Positions 8,687-17,767 of a stretch of 64,000 nucleotides of DNA are shown here, one piece after another (the first letter of the stretch is position 1; every line of letters starts with the position of its first letter). Under the pieces are notes generated by a model. It saw nothing but the letters and a program-made list of their open reading frames with translations. It ran no database searches and was not told the DNA's origin. This DNA comes from Runella salmonicolor (GTDB taxonomy: Bacteria > Bacteroidota > Bacteroidia > Cytophagales > Spirosomataceae). The stretch covers positions 62,001 to 126,000 of the forward strand of contig NZ_JAMZEL010000008.1 of the NCBI RefSeq assembly GCF_024158025.1, read 5' to 3'. The position numbers were made by a program, and so were the translations under genes.

Positions 8687-10270
8687 ATGATTCCTCATCT
8701 ACTCTCGTTTCTTACTTTTCATCCGCTCGTTGGGTCGGTGGTGATTGCATTGCTCCCCAACTCCCAAAAAGAGGCTTTCAAATGGATTGCCGTTTTTTTC
8801 TGCGCGTGTCAAGTCGTGGTTTCAGCCGTCGTTTATTACTTTTTTTCAACCCAAACCGCCGATTTTCAAATGGTGGAAAAAGCCGACTGGATTACGCTGT
8901 CGATGGGAAGTTTGGGAACGGTCTCTATTGATTTTATTTTAGGCGTTGACGGCATCAGTCTGCCCTTAATTATGCTTTCATCCATTGTGATGATGGTGGG
9001 CGTTTTTTCTTCATTTTCAATCGCCAAACGCGAAAAAGCCTATTATTCGTTGTACCTGTTGCTGACTACGAGTATCATGGGGTGCTTTTTGGCGCTGGAT
9101 TTCTTTTTGTTTTTTCTGTTTTTTGAATTCATGCTTTTACCCATGTATTTCCTGATTGGATTGTGGGGAGGGCCGCGTCGTGAATACGCTTCCATCAAGT
9201 TTTTCCTTTATACGCTTGTTGGTTCGCTGTTGATTCTGATTGTCATGATTGGTCTTTATATTTCAGTCATTGACCCCTATGAGTCAGAACTTGCCAAAAC
9301 GATGGTGCATACGTTTGATTTACGGTTAATGACCGACGGACGTAATTATTTGCCTGATAGTATTCTCACTCCGAGTGGTGAAATTACGCTGTTGGGAATG
9401 CCTTCGCGGATGCTTGCTTTTTGGTTGCTGTTTATTGGTTTTGCCATTAAGCTGCCGATTGTTCCGCTGCATACTTGGTTGCCAGATGCGCACGTTGAAG
9501 CACCCACGCCTGTTTCGGTAGTGTTGGCGGGTGTCCTCTTAAAAATCGGTGGCTATGGCTTACTTCGAATTGCTTATCCTATTTTCCCCGATGCCGCCGC
9601 CGAATATGCCTTTACGTTAGCGGTATTGGGGGTGATTTCCATTGTTTACGGGGGCTTTAATGCCTTAGCCCAAAATGACTTGAAGAAGATGATTGCCTAT
9701 TCTTCAGTGTCGCACATGGGCTTTGTGGTGCTGGGGATTGCCTCGCTTACGGCCGAAGGACTCAACGGTGCGGTATACCAAATGGTGAGCCACGGAATCC
9801 TTTCGTCACTGCTGTTTTTATTGGTTGGGGTCTTGTACGACCGCACCCACAACCGTCTCATTGACAACTATCGGGGCTTGATTTCATACATGCCTTTATA
9901 TACCATTATCACGGGTATTACTTTTTTTGCTTCCCTAGGTTTACCTGGCTTTTCGGGCTTTATCGGCGAGCTATTTACGCTGATGGGTGGTTTTCAGTCA
10001 AATAGGCTGCCCGTGTGGTTGACTGCCTTGGGAACATTGGGGATAATACTGGCCGCGGCGTATTTTCTCTGGACTTTTCAGCGCATGTTTTTTGGAAAAC
10101 CTTGGGCCAAGAATCCGACCGAACTGCCTTTTCTTTCTGACTTGAACCGATTGGAAAAATGGATGCTGATTCCGTTGGTGCTTATGTCATTTGCATTAGG
10201 GATTTTTCCGGGATGGTTGTTTAGCTTATCAGATAAGACCGTGTCTCATCTGCTTAAGATATTTGAATAA
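8687..10270 (+). CDS. nuoM: NADH-quinone oxidoreductase subunit M
   Basis: 527 residues, about 14 membrane helices. Typical NuoM signatures: FFLFFEFMLLPMYFLIGLWG (key TM5 glutamate), KLPIVPLHTWLPDAHVEAPT, SVVLAGVLLKIGGYGLLR, KMIAYSSVSHMGFVVLG and the broken-helix region GLPGFSGFIGE. It would form the second antiporter-like module in the membrane arm of complex I. It forms an operon with nuoL. The neighbouring nuoK and nuoN are not here, and a strong terminator ends the unit. Confidence 0.94.
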   Translation: MIPHLLSFLTFHPLVGSVVIALLPNSQKEAFKWIAVFFCACQVVVSAVVYYFFSTQTADFQMVEKADWITLSMGSLGTVSIDFILGVDGISLPLIMLSSIVMMVGVFSSFSIAKREKAYYSLYLLLTTSIMGCFLALDFFLFFLFFEFMLLPMYFLIGLWGGPRREYASIKFFLYTLVGSLLILIVMIGLYISVIDPYESELAKTMVHTFDLRLMTDGRNYLPDSILTPSGEITLLGMPSRMLAFWLLFIGFAIKLPIVPLHTWLPDAHVEAPTPVSVVLAGVLLKIGGYGLLRIAYPIFPDAAAEYAFTLAVLGVISIVYGGFNALAQNDLKKMIAYSSVSHMGFVVLGIASLTAEGLNGAVYQMVSHGILSSLLFLLVGVLYDRTHNRLIDNYRGLISYMPLYTIITGITFFASLGLPGFSGFIGELFTLMGGFQSNRLPVWLTALGTLGIILAAAYFLWTFQRMFFGKPWAKNPTELPFLSDLNRLEKWMLIPLVLMSFALGIFPGWLFSLSDKTVSHLLKIFE

Positions 10271-10337
10271 TACCTAGCTATACTATACGCTGTAAAAAAA
10301 GGATTGAAAGACCTCAACCGAGGGTTTTGTCAAAAAC

Positions 10338-10385
10338 ACAAACGCCTCCCAAGTAGACCGATGTTCTTACTTGGGAGGCGTTTGT
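10338..10385. terminator. Bidirectional terminator between nuoM and LysM gene
   Basis: A perfect 18-bp inverted repeat (10338-10355 with 10368-10385, core ACGCCTCCCAAGTA) with a 12-nt loop lies between convergent genes. Confidence 0.85.
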
Positions 10386-10403
10386 ATATTCTGCTAAACG
10401 AAG

Positions 10404-11486
10404 TTACTGTGCCAAATAGCTGATTTCAGCAATGAATTGCCGACCGCCGGGAGAAAGTTTTTCCTGCGCACGCGCCGAGAGTTTGATAATAATTCGGTTG
10501 TTTGCGCTGATGTCTGGCAATTTTCCAATCACTTTCACCCAAATGCTTTGGCTGTTGTTCATGTTTTTGACTTGAATCAACGAGCCAACGGGCGCCGTAC
10601 GGTGAAGGGCGAGGTATTTATTGTTGCTATCCATTCCCTCCAAAACCTCAGCTACTCCTGTTTCCAAAATACGCTTGCCAGTATTGGCAATTTTAGGTTC
10701 GGGTAGATTTGAGTTGGTGGGGTCTTCGGGACGAACAACGGGCACTGGGGTTTTTTCGGCGTTTGTCTTCTTCGCATCCGCCAATTTAACCGAATCCAAT
10801 TTATTTTTTTTCAAATAATCCTGAAAGGCCTGTTCGGCTACAATCAATTCCTGACCAGAACGAAGTTGGTCAGAAGTCAGACCGTTCCAGCGACGAATAT
10901 CGGCCATCAAAACGCCATATTTAACCGCAATTCCGTACAACGACTGTCCGCCTTCTACTTTATGAAGTCCTGTTTTTGAGACAGTTGCGACAGGTTTAGC
11001 GTTACTTACATCCTCTGGCTTTTTCTCGGTTGCCACTTCCATAGGTTTGGCTTCTTCCTCCACCTTAGGGGTTTCTGGTTTTGGCTTATCCTCTTCTGAT
11101 TTTATGGTTACGGTCGACTCCGTTTTGGGTTTAATCTCGTAATCAAGGACCAACTTATCCTTTTCGGGCGCTTTTTCGGGCTCTTTTGTGGCCGTTTTTG
11201 GCGATGAAGAGCGAGCTTGTGAAGGTACGCGTAATACTTGCCCCGTTATCAAATTATCTTTCATTCCAGGGTTGGCATCCTTTATCGCTTTTAGGGTTGT
11301 TTTGTACTTCCGCATCACGGCGTACAATGTTTGTCCAGGGTCTACTTTATGAATCACAAAAGATTGACCGTTTTTGGTCTCACTACCAGTAGAATCGGGC
11401 AAAGAAGAGCGGGAAGGTGTTGCGTGGGTCGTTTTTCCCCACAATAATCCTAACACTACAAGGCAAAATCCGACGCGCTTTATCAT
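10404..11486 (-). CDS. LysM protein with C-terminal RlpA-like double-psi barrel
   Basis: 360 residues with a signal peptide (about 1-22). Two LysM peptidoglycan-binding repeats are visible, near residues 45-87 (HKVDPGQTLYAVMRKYKTT) and 172-214 (HKVEGGQSLYGIAVKYGV), separated by a long Pro/Glu/Lys linker. The C-terminal 90 residues (LALHRTAPVGSLIQVKN, WVKVIGKLPDI, IIIKLSARAQEKL) match the RlpA-like DPBB fold. Likely periplasmic, bound to the cell wall; RlpA relatives act on peptidoglycan glycans, but activity here is not shown. Its start overlaps the DUF4905 gene stop by 4 nt. Confidence 0.85.
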   Translation of the reverse strand: MIKRVGFCLVVLGLLWGKTTHATPSRSSLPDSTGSETKNGQSFVIHKVDPGQTLYAVMRKYKTTLKAIKDANPGMKDNLITGQVLRVPSQARSSSPKTATKEPEKAPEKDKLVLDYEIKPKTESTVTIKSEEDKPKPETPKVEEEAKPMEVATEKKPEDVSNAKPVATVSKTGLHKVEGGQSLYGIAVKYGVLMADIRRWNGLTSDQLRSGQELIVAEQAFQDYLKKNKLDSVKLADAKKTNAEKTPVPVVRPEDPTNSNLPEPKIANTGKRILETGVAEVLEGMDSNNKYLALHRTAPVGSLIQVKNMNNSQSIWVKVIGKLPDISANNRIIIKLSARAQEKLSPGGRQFIAEISYLAQ

Positions 11487-12283
11487 GGTCTGGGCAATTT
11501 TATTACGGTAATTTCGTCAACTTTTTTTAATAAAACAATATGGTGGTTATCATACAAATAATCGCCGAAAGCGGCACTCTCCACGTCCGAGAGCATCGTT
11601 TCGTGCAGGAGAACTGTTTTCGTCGAATTTACTACCAATATAGACCGGGATAATGAAACAGCGTTAGTGGGGTAAAAGTAGTAAAAAAACAATAGATGTC
11701 CAGAAATTTCACCATAATTTATCGCTTTTTTAGGGATATTTCCCGTTATTTTTTCAATGAATTGAGCCATTGTTAAGTAATAAGGGTTGGTTTCTTCGTA
11801 AGTAACAGGAGCGCGCCACTGGGGGGAGACAGTTTGGGCTGAAGCACAGGGTAACTCAAGGATTTCTCCCGTGCTAAGGGCCCTGTTTTCCAGAATTGGG
11901 GCACTTTCAGGACGCATTCTGGAGGTTTGGAGGTTTGTTCCATCGGTATGTTCAAATTTACATCCTTCCAAAACCCAAGCCAGTCGGCCAGTTAACGCCT
12001 CTATCGCCATGAGTTTTTTGGGAGCGGGCTGTTCACTCCCTGCATATTCGTGAAGCAAAAGTATGCCCGAATAAAAGCCGATGGCACTGGTCCACCAAGT
12101 GGTTTCTGGAAAAGAATGTTTCCAACAAACCGCCCTTGTTTCGCAATCAAATGCAGCCCATTTTAACTGGTTTTTATCGCGTAGCTCAAAGATTAAAAGT
12201 GGGGAGGTTTTCTCATTAGGAAGGGTGTCGTATAAAATACGCCAAACTGGAAGCGAAAAGGAGAAATGTTGAGGTGTGAGCAA
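11483..12283 (-). CDS. DUF4905-like protein
   Basis: 266 residues without a signal peptide or membrane helix. The pattern of WRILYDTL, LKWAAFDCETRAVCWKHSF and AIEALTGRLAWVLEG recalls the Cytophagales DUF4905 family, whose strands look beta-propeller-like (inference). It is translationally coupled (4-nt overlap) to the LysM/RlpA-like gene downstream, so a cell-envelope link is possible. Molecular function unknown. Confidence 0.65.
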   Translation of the reverse strand: MLTPQHFSFSLPVWRILYDTLPNEKTSPLLIFELRDKNQLKWAAFDCETRAVCWKHSFPETTWWTSAIGFYSGILLLHEYAGSEQPAPKKLMAIEALTGRLAWVLEGCKFEHTDGTNLQTSRMRPESAPILENRALSTGEILELPCASAQTVSPQWRAPVTYEETNPYYLTMAQFIEKITGNIPKKAINYGEISGHLLFFYYFYPTNAVSLSRSILVVNSTKTVLLHETMLSDVESAAFGDYLYDNHHIVLLKKVDEITVIKLPRP

Positions 12284-12326
12284 AATTGGCCTGAATAAAG
12301 TTGTTCCTATAATTGGCCAAAAGTAA

Positions 12327-12363
12327 CAAAAGCAGAAAAGTTTATCAAACCTTTCTGCTTTTG
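12327..12363 (-). terminator. Intrinsic terminator behind MFS gene
   Basis: The inverted repeat CAAAAGCAGAAAG / CTTTCTGCTTTTG (13 bp) lies just beyond the MFS stop. Read on the minus strand the stem ends in TTTTG. Confidence 0.75.
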
Positions 12364-12371
12364 GTCGGAGA

Positions 12372-13529
12372 TTAATACAACTTGGAACGGCTGGATAAAA
12401 ATGCCCATATCAGTGCTAAAATGGCTACTAAACCGATAGCAAACGATAGATTGAGGGCGCTGGATACCAAGCCAATGATAGCTGGGCCGGCCAAAAATCC
12501 TGCCAAACTGAACGTATTCATGGCAGCAAGGCCCGCACCTTTGGCCATTCCGGGTACTCGAGCTGCGCTGCCGTAGAGGATAGGTGCTCCGCATGAAACC
12601 CCCGCGCCAACCATTCCAAAACCAAGAATGGCAGTAGAGGTATGGGGCAAAAGCACCGCAATCATGATGCCGATTGCGGCCAAAATTCCGCCCGATACCA
12701 GTATTTTTCGACTTCCATAACGGGGAATGAGCGAATCGCCGATGAACCTTCCAGAGGCCATAAATAACGCATAAAAGGCAAATCCCCAGCCAATATAAAA
12801 GTCGTTTGACTTCACAATATCGCGCATGTACACGGCGGTCCAGTCGGCCATGGTGCCTTCGGTGACGTTGGTGCAGAAGGAAATGGCAATCATGCCCATT
12901 AATATACGATTGGGCCACGCAAATTTAGGAACTTCCGTGGTTGTACGTTTTTCTTCGTGAATACTCATAACAATGGGGCGCGCAATAAACGCCACGGAAA
13001 TAATGAGTACCGATACGCCCGCAATGTGCAGGGCAGGGGAGACTTTAAGCCCCATCAAAATACTTGCCAGTGCCGAGCCAATCATGCCGCCTGCGCTGAA
13101 CATCCCGTGTGAGGTTGACATAATGTAGATGCCATCCTGACGCTCAATGGACGTAACGCAGGTATTCATGGCTACGTTGGTAAAGGCGATGCCGATACCC
13201 ATCAGACCTAATCCGATGGAGGTCATCCAGAGGTAAGGTACATTGACGGGCAATGAATACGCAAGTGCCATGCCCGTAAGTCCCCAAATAGTGGTTGCAC
13301 GCATTCCGAATCGGTTGAGAATGAGTGCAGATAGAGGGTTGGTGAGCGTGGAGGCAAGAGGCATACTTAGTAAAAGCAGGCCCAATTGGGCATCGCTCAG
13401 GGCAAATTTCTGCTTTACGTAAGGAATCCAAGTAACCCAATTGCCAAACAGAAATCCCACCGACGCAAATATGGCGCCAATGGCTAAACTCCTGCTGTGG
13501 GTAAAATAAGTTTTTAAATGGGTTGTCAT
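12372..13529 (-). CDS. MFS transporter
   Basis: 385 residues with about 12 hydrophobic helices in two halves. The loop 2-3 region FGMRATTIWGLTGMAL and the equivalent in the second half (RFIGDSLIPRYGSRKILVSGG) are MFS signature positions. It sits in the inner membrane and exchanges a small solute. The overall style resembles the FucP/YbjJ-like MFS branch, but substrate cannot be called. A monocistronic unit ended by the terminator at 12327. Confidence 0.85.
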   Translation of the reverse strand: MTTHLKTYFTHSRSLAIGAIFASVGFLFGNWVTWIPYVKQKFALSDAQLGLLLLSMPLASTLTNPLSALILNRFGMRATTIWGLTGMALAYSLPVNVPYLWMTSIGLGLMGIGIAFTNVAMNTCVTSIERQDGIYIMSTSHGMFSAGGMIGSALASILMGLKVSPALHIAGVSVLIISVAFIARPIVMSIHEEKRTTTEVPKFAWPNRILMGMIAISFCTNVTEGTMADWTAVYMRDIVKSNDFYIGWGFAFYALFMASGRFIGDSLIPRYGSRKILVSGGILAAIGIMIAVLLPHTSTAILGFGMVGAGVSCGAPILYGSAARVPGMAKGAGLAAMNTFSLAGFLAGPAIIGLVSSALNLSFAIGLVAILALIWAFLSSRSKLY

Positions 13530-13669
13530 TTTTTAACTGAAGGAGGCTCAAATACGGATAACACCGCGCCCTTTATTTTGAATGTATATTTTATTTTGAA
13601 AACTAAGTGCTTTTCGTTGTCTATGACTCAATCATATTGTTGATGAAACAAAGCACATACTCTATCAAC

Positions 13670-14059
13670 TCAATTTGTAATTTCAATTCTGTTTTGTTCC
13701 GGGTCAAATACGACGCTTTCGTAATAACCATCTCCCGTCCAGCGAGGCTCGCCGACCACTTCGTAGCCAGCACTGCGAAGGCGCTCAGTGAATCCATTTA
13801 CTTTTTCTTCACTTCCCACCGAAACGGCAAAATGAATCAGGCCCGTAAATTGCGCATACACATCGTTTGAATGCGCGGGTATACCAGTCATTTGCATGAT
13901 TTCTAGCCGTGGACCTTGCTCAAACGAGAGAAAATAAGACTCAAATTGCTTTTTGGCGTTTACGTATTTTTCGTTGGAAACGGCCCCAAAATACAATTCA
14001 TAAAATGAGCGCATCCGCTCCAAATCACGGCACCAAAGCGCTAGGTGTTCGATGTACAT
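13670..14059 (-). CDS. VOC (glyoxalase/bleomycin-resistance) family protein
   Basis: 129 residues, one vicinal-oxygen-chelate unit: it opens MYIEHLALWCRDLERMRSFYELYFG with the first metal-ligand histidine, includes LEIMQMTGIP and LIHFAVSVGSEEKV (second histidine), and ends YYESVVFDPEQNRIEI with a late glutamate ligand. A dimer would form the usual metal site. Substrate unknown. It follows the HAD gene by 9 bp on the same strand and is probably cotranscribed with it. Confidence 0.88.
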   Translation of the reverse strand: MYIEHLALWCRDLERMRSFYELYFGAVSNEKYVNAKKQFESYFLSFEQGPRLEIMQMTGIPAHSNDVYAQFTGLIHFAVSVGSEEKVNGFTERLRSAGYEVVGEPRWTGDGYYESVVFDPEQNRIEITN

Positions 14060-14068
14060 GGGGGTAGA

Positions 14069-14737
14069 TTATAACGTTGCATTAATTAATTGTAGAACAG
14101 TCGAATACGACATGTTTAGGTAGTCGTTGATGTAAGCGCTGCACGGTGGGAGTTCGTCGGAAGAATGAGACGTGGTGACCCCAATTACTTTCATCCCAGC
14201 GGCTAATCCGGCACTTACACCCGAAACCGAATCTTCAAAAACCACGCACTGTGAAGGCGAAACACCCAGTCTTTCGGCACTTTTGAGGTACACTTCAGGG
14301 TTGGGTTTATGCTTCGTGACGTCTTTTTCGGAAAGCATAGAGCTCATTACTTCGTTCAGCAACGGGATTTGCCCCACCATCATTTCCAAGTTTTCGACTG
14401 GTGCGGAGGTTGCAATGCCTAGTTTGGCCCCATTTTGTTTTAAATCAGTCAAAAATGGCAACAATCCGGGCAATGGTTCAACAATACTCGTGTATAATTC
14501 TCTGAACAAGGCTTCTTTTTCAAATTGCAATTGCAGCAGTTCTTCGGCCATTAATTCCCGCTTTAAAAAATAATTGAGAATATAGCTGTTGTGCTTGCCG
14601 TACATGTGGTTTTGAAGGTCATCTTCGGTGGGCACTATTTCATAACGGTCGAGAAATTTACGCCAGGCTACGTTGTGGGTGGGGTTGGTGTCGGCAATGA
14701 CGCCGTCCATGTCAAATATTACTGCAAGTTGCGACAT
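14069..14737 (-). CDS. HAD-superfamily hydrolase, beta-phosphoglucomutase-like
   Basis: 222 residues with all HAD motifs: I VIFDMDGVIADT (nucleophile and acid/base aspartates), II LGIATSAP, III lysine in KDVTKHKPNPEVY and IV VFEDSVSGVSAG. The cap between motifs I and II resembles beta-phosphoglucomutases and small sugar-phosphate phosphatases. The GH13 amylase and AraC regulator are divergent neighbours, which would suit a role in alpha-glucan or maltose breakdown (inference). Confidence 0.85.
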   Translation of the reverse strand: MSQLAVIFDMDGVIADTNPTHNVAWRKFLDRYEIVPTEDDLQNHMYGKHNSYILNYFLKRELMAEELLQLQFEKEALFRELYTSIVEPLPGLLPFLTDLKQNGAKLGIATSAPVENLEMMVGQIPLLNEVMSSMLSEKDVTKHKPNPEVYLKSAERLGVSPSQCVVFEDSVSGVSAGLAAGMKVIGVTTSHSSDELPPCSAYINDYLNMSYSTVLQLINATL

Positions 14738-14907
14738 AATAAAATAAGAAATGGGATATTATTGAGATACAAAAACATCCATTATCGATAAATGAGTTAA
14801 TGATGATACAAATTTACGGCCAATTTTCGGTTCAACTCTACGATTTTGTTTGCCACTTACAACACTCCATTGACTTTTTTTTGTAATTATGTGTCAAAAT
14901 AAGCAAA

Positions 14908-15777
14908 ATGGCACGTTTAGAATTTGAAAAAATACAGCCGACCGTCGGAAATTCCTTTCGGCTCTATCATGCCACCGACGAAGAAAGCTGCCGGGTATAC
15001 TGGCACCATCATCCCGAATACGAAATCGTTTATATCCCCGCCGGAAAAGGACGTCGGCAGATTGGTCGGCATTTGTCGCGCTACGAAGACGGCGAATTGG
15101 TTTTCATCGGTCCCAATATCCCGCATCTAAATTTTGCTTACGGACAAAGTAGTGATTTTGAGGAGTTTGTCATTCAATTGCGTGAGGATTTCTTAGGCAA
15201 AGAGTTTTTGAAAAACGTAGAGATGGAATCCATTCAATTGCTTTTTGAAAAGTCAAAACGGGGATTGGCCTTTGGGAGGGATACCAAGCGAAAAGTGGGA
15301 GAGAAAATCCAACAGATGCCCACGCAAACGGGATTCGAGCGCATGATGACGTTGCTGTGGGTATTGCATGAAATGGCCTTGGCGGTCGACTTTGAATTGC
15401 TGCATTCGGAAGCCAATAGCCCCGACGTTCCGCCCAAGGAAACGGAGCGCTTGCGTCGAATCTATTCGTTTGTCGAGACGCATTTCCAAACCGAAATAAA
15501 CCCCAATGATGTGGCCGAAACCGTCAATCTAAGCTTGCCCGCTTTTTGCCGTTATTTCAAAAAAATGACCCATCAAACGTTTACAGAATTTGTCAACGAC
15601 TACCGCATCAACCATGCCCGCGTGATGCTTCTGCAAAATATAAATGTGGCCGAGGTCGCGTATGAATGCGGTTTTAATAATCTATCTCATTTTAACCGCA
15701 CCTTTCGAAAGCTCACTCACCAAAGCCCGGGCGAGTACCGGCGGCAGTTTTCAACGGCGCTTTATCCGTTGTCTTAA
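14908..15777 (+). CDS. AraC family transcriptional regulator with cupin sensor domain
   Basis: 289 residues. The N-terminal half is cupin-like (HHHPEYEIVYIPAGKGRRQI, then LVFIGPNIPHLNF). The C-terminal 100 residues hold the two AraC helix-turn-helix units (NPNDVAETVNLSLPAFCRYFKK and NVAEVAYECGFNNLSHFNRT, ending FRKLTHQSPGEYRR). It precedes the amylase gene by about 80 bp on the same strand and is divergent from the HAD gene. It may control both in response to a sugar (inference). Confidence 0.88.
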   Translation: MARLEFEKIQPTVGNSFRLYHATDEESCRVYWHHHPEYEIVYIPAGKGRRQIGRHLSRYEDGELVFIGPNIPHLNFAYGQSSDFEEFVIQLREDFLGKEFLKNVEMESIQLLFEKSKRGLAFGRDTKRKVGEKIQQMPTQTGFERMMTLLWVLHEMALAVDFELLHSEANSPDVPPKETERLRRIYSFVETHFQTEINPNDVAETVNLSLPAFCRYFKKMTHQTFTEFVNDYRINHARVMLLQNINVAEVAYECGFNNLSHFNRTFRKLTHQSPGEYRRQFSTALYPLS

Positions 15778-15858
15778 CATCTTCAATGGTATGCGTTGAA
15801 CCTGCGTATGGATGGGAAAGTTTTTTGATTATTTTTGAGAATTAAAATAACTTTTCCT

Positions 15859-17733
15859 ATGATGAAATTTACTAAGTGCTTGATTTTAAGCCTTCTGTTG
15901 GCTTCAGTAAATGCTGTGTTGGTAGCGCAAACGCTCGAAATTCAGCGTATTCACCCCACGAATTGGTGGATAGGGATGAAAAACCCGAATGTGCAGCTGC
16001 TCATATACGGCAAAAATATCCACAAAGCGGCCGTGAGCGTAAACTATGCTGGGGTGCGTGTGCTCAAAACGCATACCGTTGAAAATCCCAATTATTTGTT
16101 TGTGGATTTGGTCATTTCAAAAGCGACAAAACCCGGAACCATGTCGTTGGTGTTTACCCAAGGAGGTGCCAAAACCACCCAAAAATTCGTTTTAAGCACC
16201 AAACGCCACCAACCCATTCCGGTTAATTCTTCGGATTTTGTGTACTTGCTCATGCCCGACCGCTTTGCCAACGGCGACGAGTCAAACGACCGTTTTGAAG
16301 ATATGCTCGATACTAAAGCCGACAAAAATGTGCCTTTCCTTCGTCACGGTGGCGACTTTCAGGGCATTATAAATCACTTGGATTATTTGCAGGAATTGGG
16401 CGTAACTACGCTGTGGAATACGCCCGTCATTGAAAATGATACCAAACTCAAAAAAGAGTTACACGGCAATTTACAGGCGGCTTACCACGGTTATCATTTC
16501 AGCGATCATTATAAAATTGACCGACGTTTTGGCGGTAATGAAGGCTATAAGCAGCTTTCGACGGCCTTGCATCAGCGCGGCATGAAACTGATTCAGGATG
16601 CGGTCTATAACCACGTTTCGGAAGACCATTGGATGTACCTCGACCCGCCCACCAAAGATTGGTTTAATACGTGGCCTTCCTACACTGGCACCACCCACAA
16701 AGAACAAGCGATTACTGACCCTAACGGGGCCAACATTGACCGAAAATACCTAACTGATGGCTGGTTTACGCCTTTTTTGCCAGATGTCAACCAACGCAGT
16801 CCTTTTTTTGCCAACTATTTAATTCAACACGCCATTTGGAGTACCGAAGAATTTAAGTTGGATGGATGGCGCATCGACACGTACAAGTACAACGATATGC
16901 CTTTCATGAATCGCTGCAATCAGGCGTTGATGGATGAATATCCAAACCTATTGATTTTTGGAGAAACTTGGGTGACCAACCCTGCTTCGTTGTCTTATTA
17001 TGTACGAAACAATGTAAAGTTTCCTTTTGCTTGTAATCAGCCCGGTACCTGCGATTTCCCCAGCTTTCAGGCCATTAATGACGGACTAAAAGAATCTTTT
17101 GGTTGGGATGGTGGCATCAACCGAGTGTATCATGCCTTAGCGCAGGATTTTCTTTATTATGACCCTTCCAAAATGGTTACATTTTTGGAGAACCACGATA
17201 CCGACCGCTTCTTTTCGGTCATCGGGGAGGATTTCAACAAATACAAGTTGGGCGTTGCGTGGCTGCTGACTACGCGCGGGATTCCACACTTTTATTACGG
17301 AACGGAAGTCTTGATGAAAAACTTCAAAAATCCTACTGATGCCGAAGTACGTCGGGATTTTTCGGGAGGATGGAAGACCGATACCCAAAATAAATTTGTG
17401 GCTTCGGGACGGACGGCCCAGGAGAACGAAGCCTTTGATTTTGTTAAGAAATTGGCTAATTACCGCAAAAACACGCCTGCATTGCACAGCGGCAAATTCA
17501 CGCAGTTTATTCCCCAAAACGGCTTTTACGTGTACTTTCGTCACAACGCGCAGAAGACCATTATGGTAGTAATGAATACGAACGCTGAGGCCGCTACGCT
17601 CGAAACGGCCCGTTTTTCCGAACGGATGCAGGGCTTTACCACGGCAAAAAATGCATTGACGGAAGAAACGATTTCTTCTTTGGCTTCCTTAAAAGTGCCC
17701 GCCATGACGGCGTGGGTATTGGAGTTGAAATAA
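15859..17733 (+). CDS. GH13 alpha-amylase family enzyme (SusA/neopullulanase-like), exported
   Basis: 624 residues from ATG 15859, with a signal peptide ending VLVAQ. An N-terminal beta-sandwich (about residues 25-120) precedes the catalytic barrel. Catalytic residues can be placed: nucleophile in DGWRIDTYKY, acid/base in FGETWV, third aspartate in ENHDTDRF. QDAVYNHVSEDH is GH13 region I. The C-terminal domain is beta-rich. Predicted to hydrolyse alpha-1,4 glucans in the periplasm. No SusC/SusD pair lies in the window. Confidence 0.88.
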   Translation: MMKFTKCLILSLLLASVNAVLVAQTLEIQRIHPTNWWIGMKNPNVQLLIYGKNIHKAAVSVNYAGVRVLKTHTVENPNYLFVDLVISKATKPGTMSLVFTQGGAKTTQKFVLSTKRHQPIPVNSSDFVYLLMPDRFANGDESNDRFEDMLDTKADKNVPFLRHGGDFQGIINHLDYLQELGVTTLWNTPVIENDTKLKKELHGNLQAAYHGYHFSDHYKIDRRFGGNEGYKQLSTALHQRGMKLIQDAVYNHVSEDHWMYLDPPTKDWFNTWPSYTGTTHKEQAITDPNGANIDRKYLTDGWFTPFLPDVNQRSPFFANYLIQHAIWSTEEFKLDGWRIDTYKYNDMPFMNRCNQALMDEYPNLLIFGETWVTNPASLSYYVRNNVKFPFACNQPGTCDFPSFQAINDGLKESFGWDGGINRVYHALAQDFLYYDPSKMVTFLENHDTDRFFSVIGEDFNKYKLGVAWLLTTRGIPHFYYGTEVLMKNFKNPTDAEVRRDFSGGWKTDTQNKFVASGRTAQENEAFDFVKKLANYRKNTPALHSGKFTQFIPQNGFYVYFRHNAQKTIMVVMNTNAEAATLETARFSERMQGFTTAKNALTEETISSLASLKVPAMTAWVLELK

Positions 17734-17767
17734 AATAAGAAAGGGGCGGAGGCCCCTTTCTTATTTT
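17732..17767. terminator. Bidirectional terminator between amylase and TPR genes
   Basis: A perfect 16-bp inverted repeat (core AAGAAAGGGGC / GCCCCTTTCTT) with a 4-nt loop is flanked by A and T runs. It overlaps the stop codons of the two convergent genes. Confidence 0.88.

Noticed and set aside
12307..12918. 203-codon minus-strand ORF in the MFS gene
   Set aside because: Off-frame shadow that also spans the terminator.
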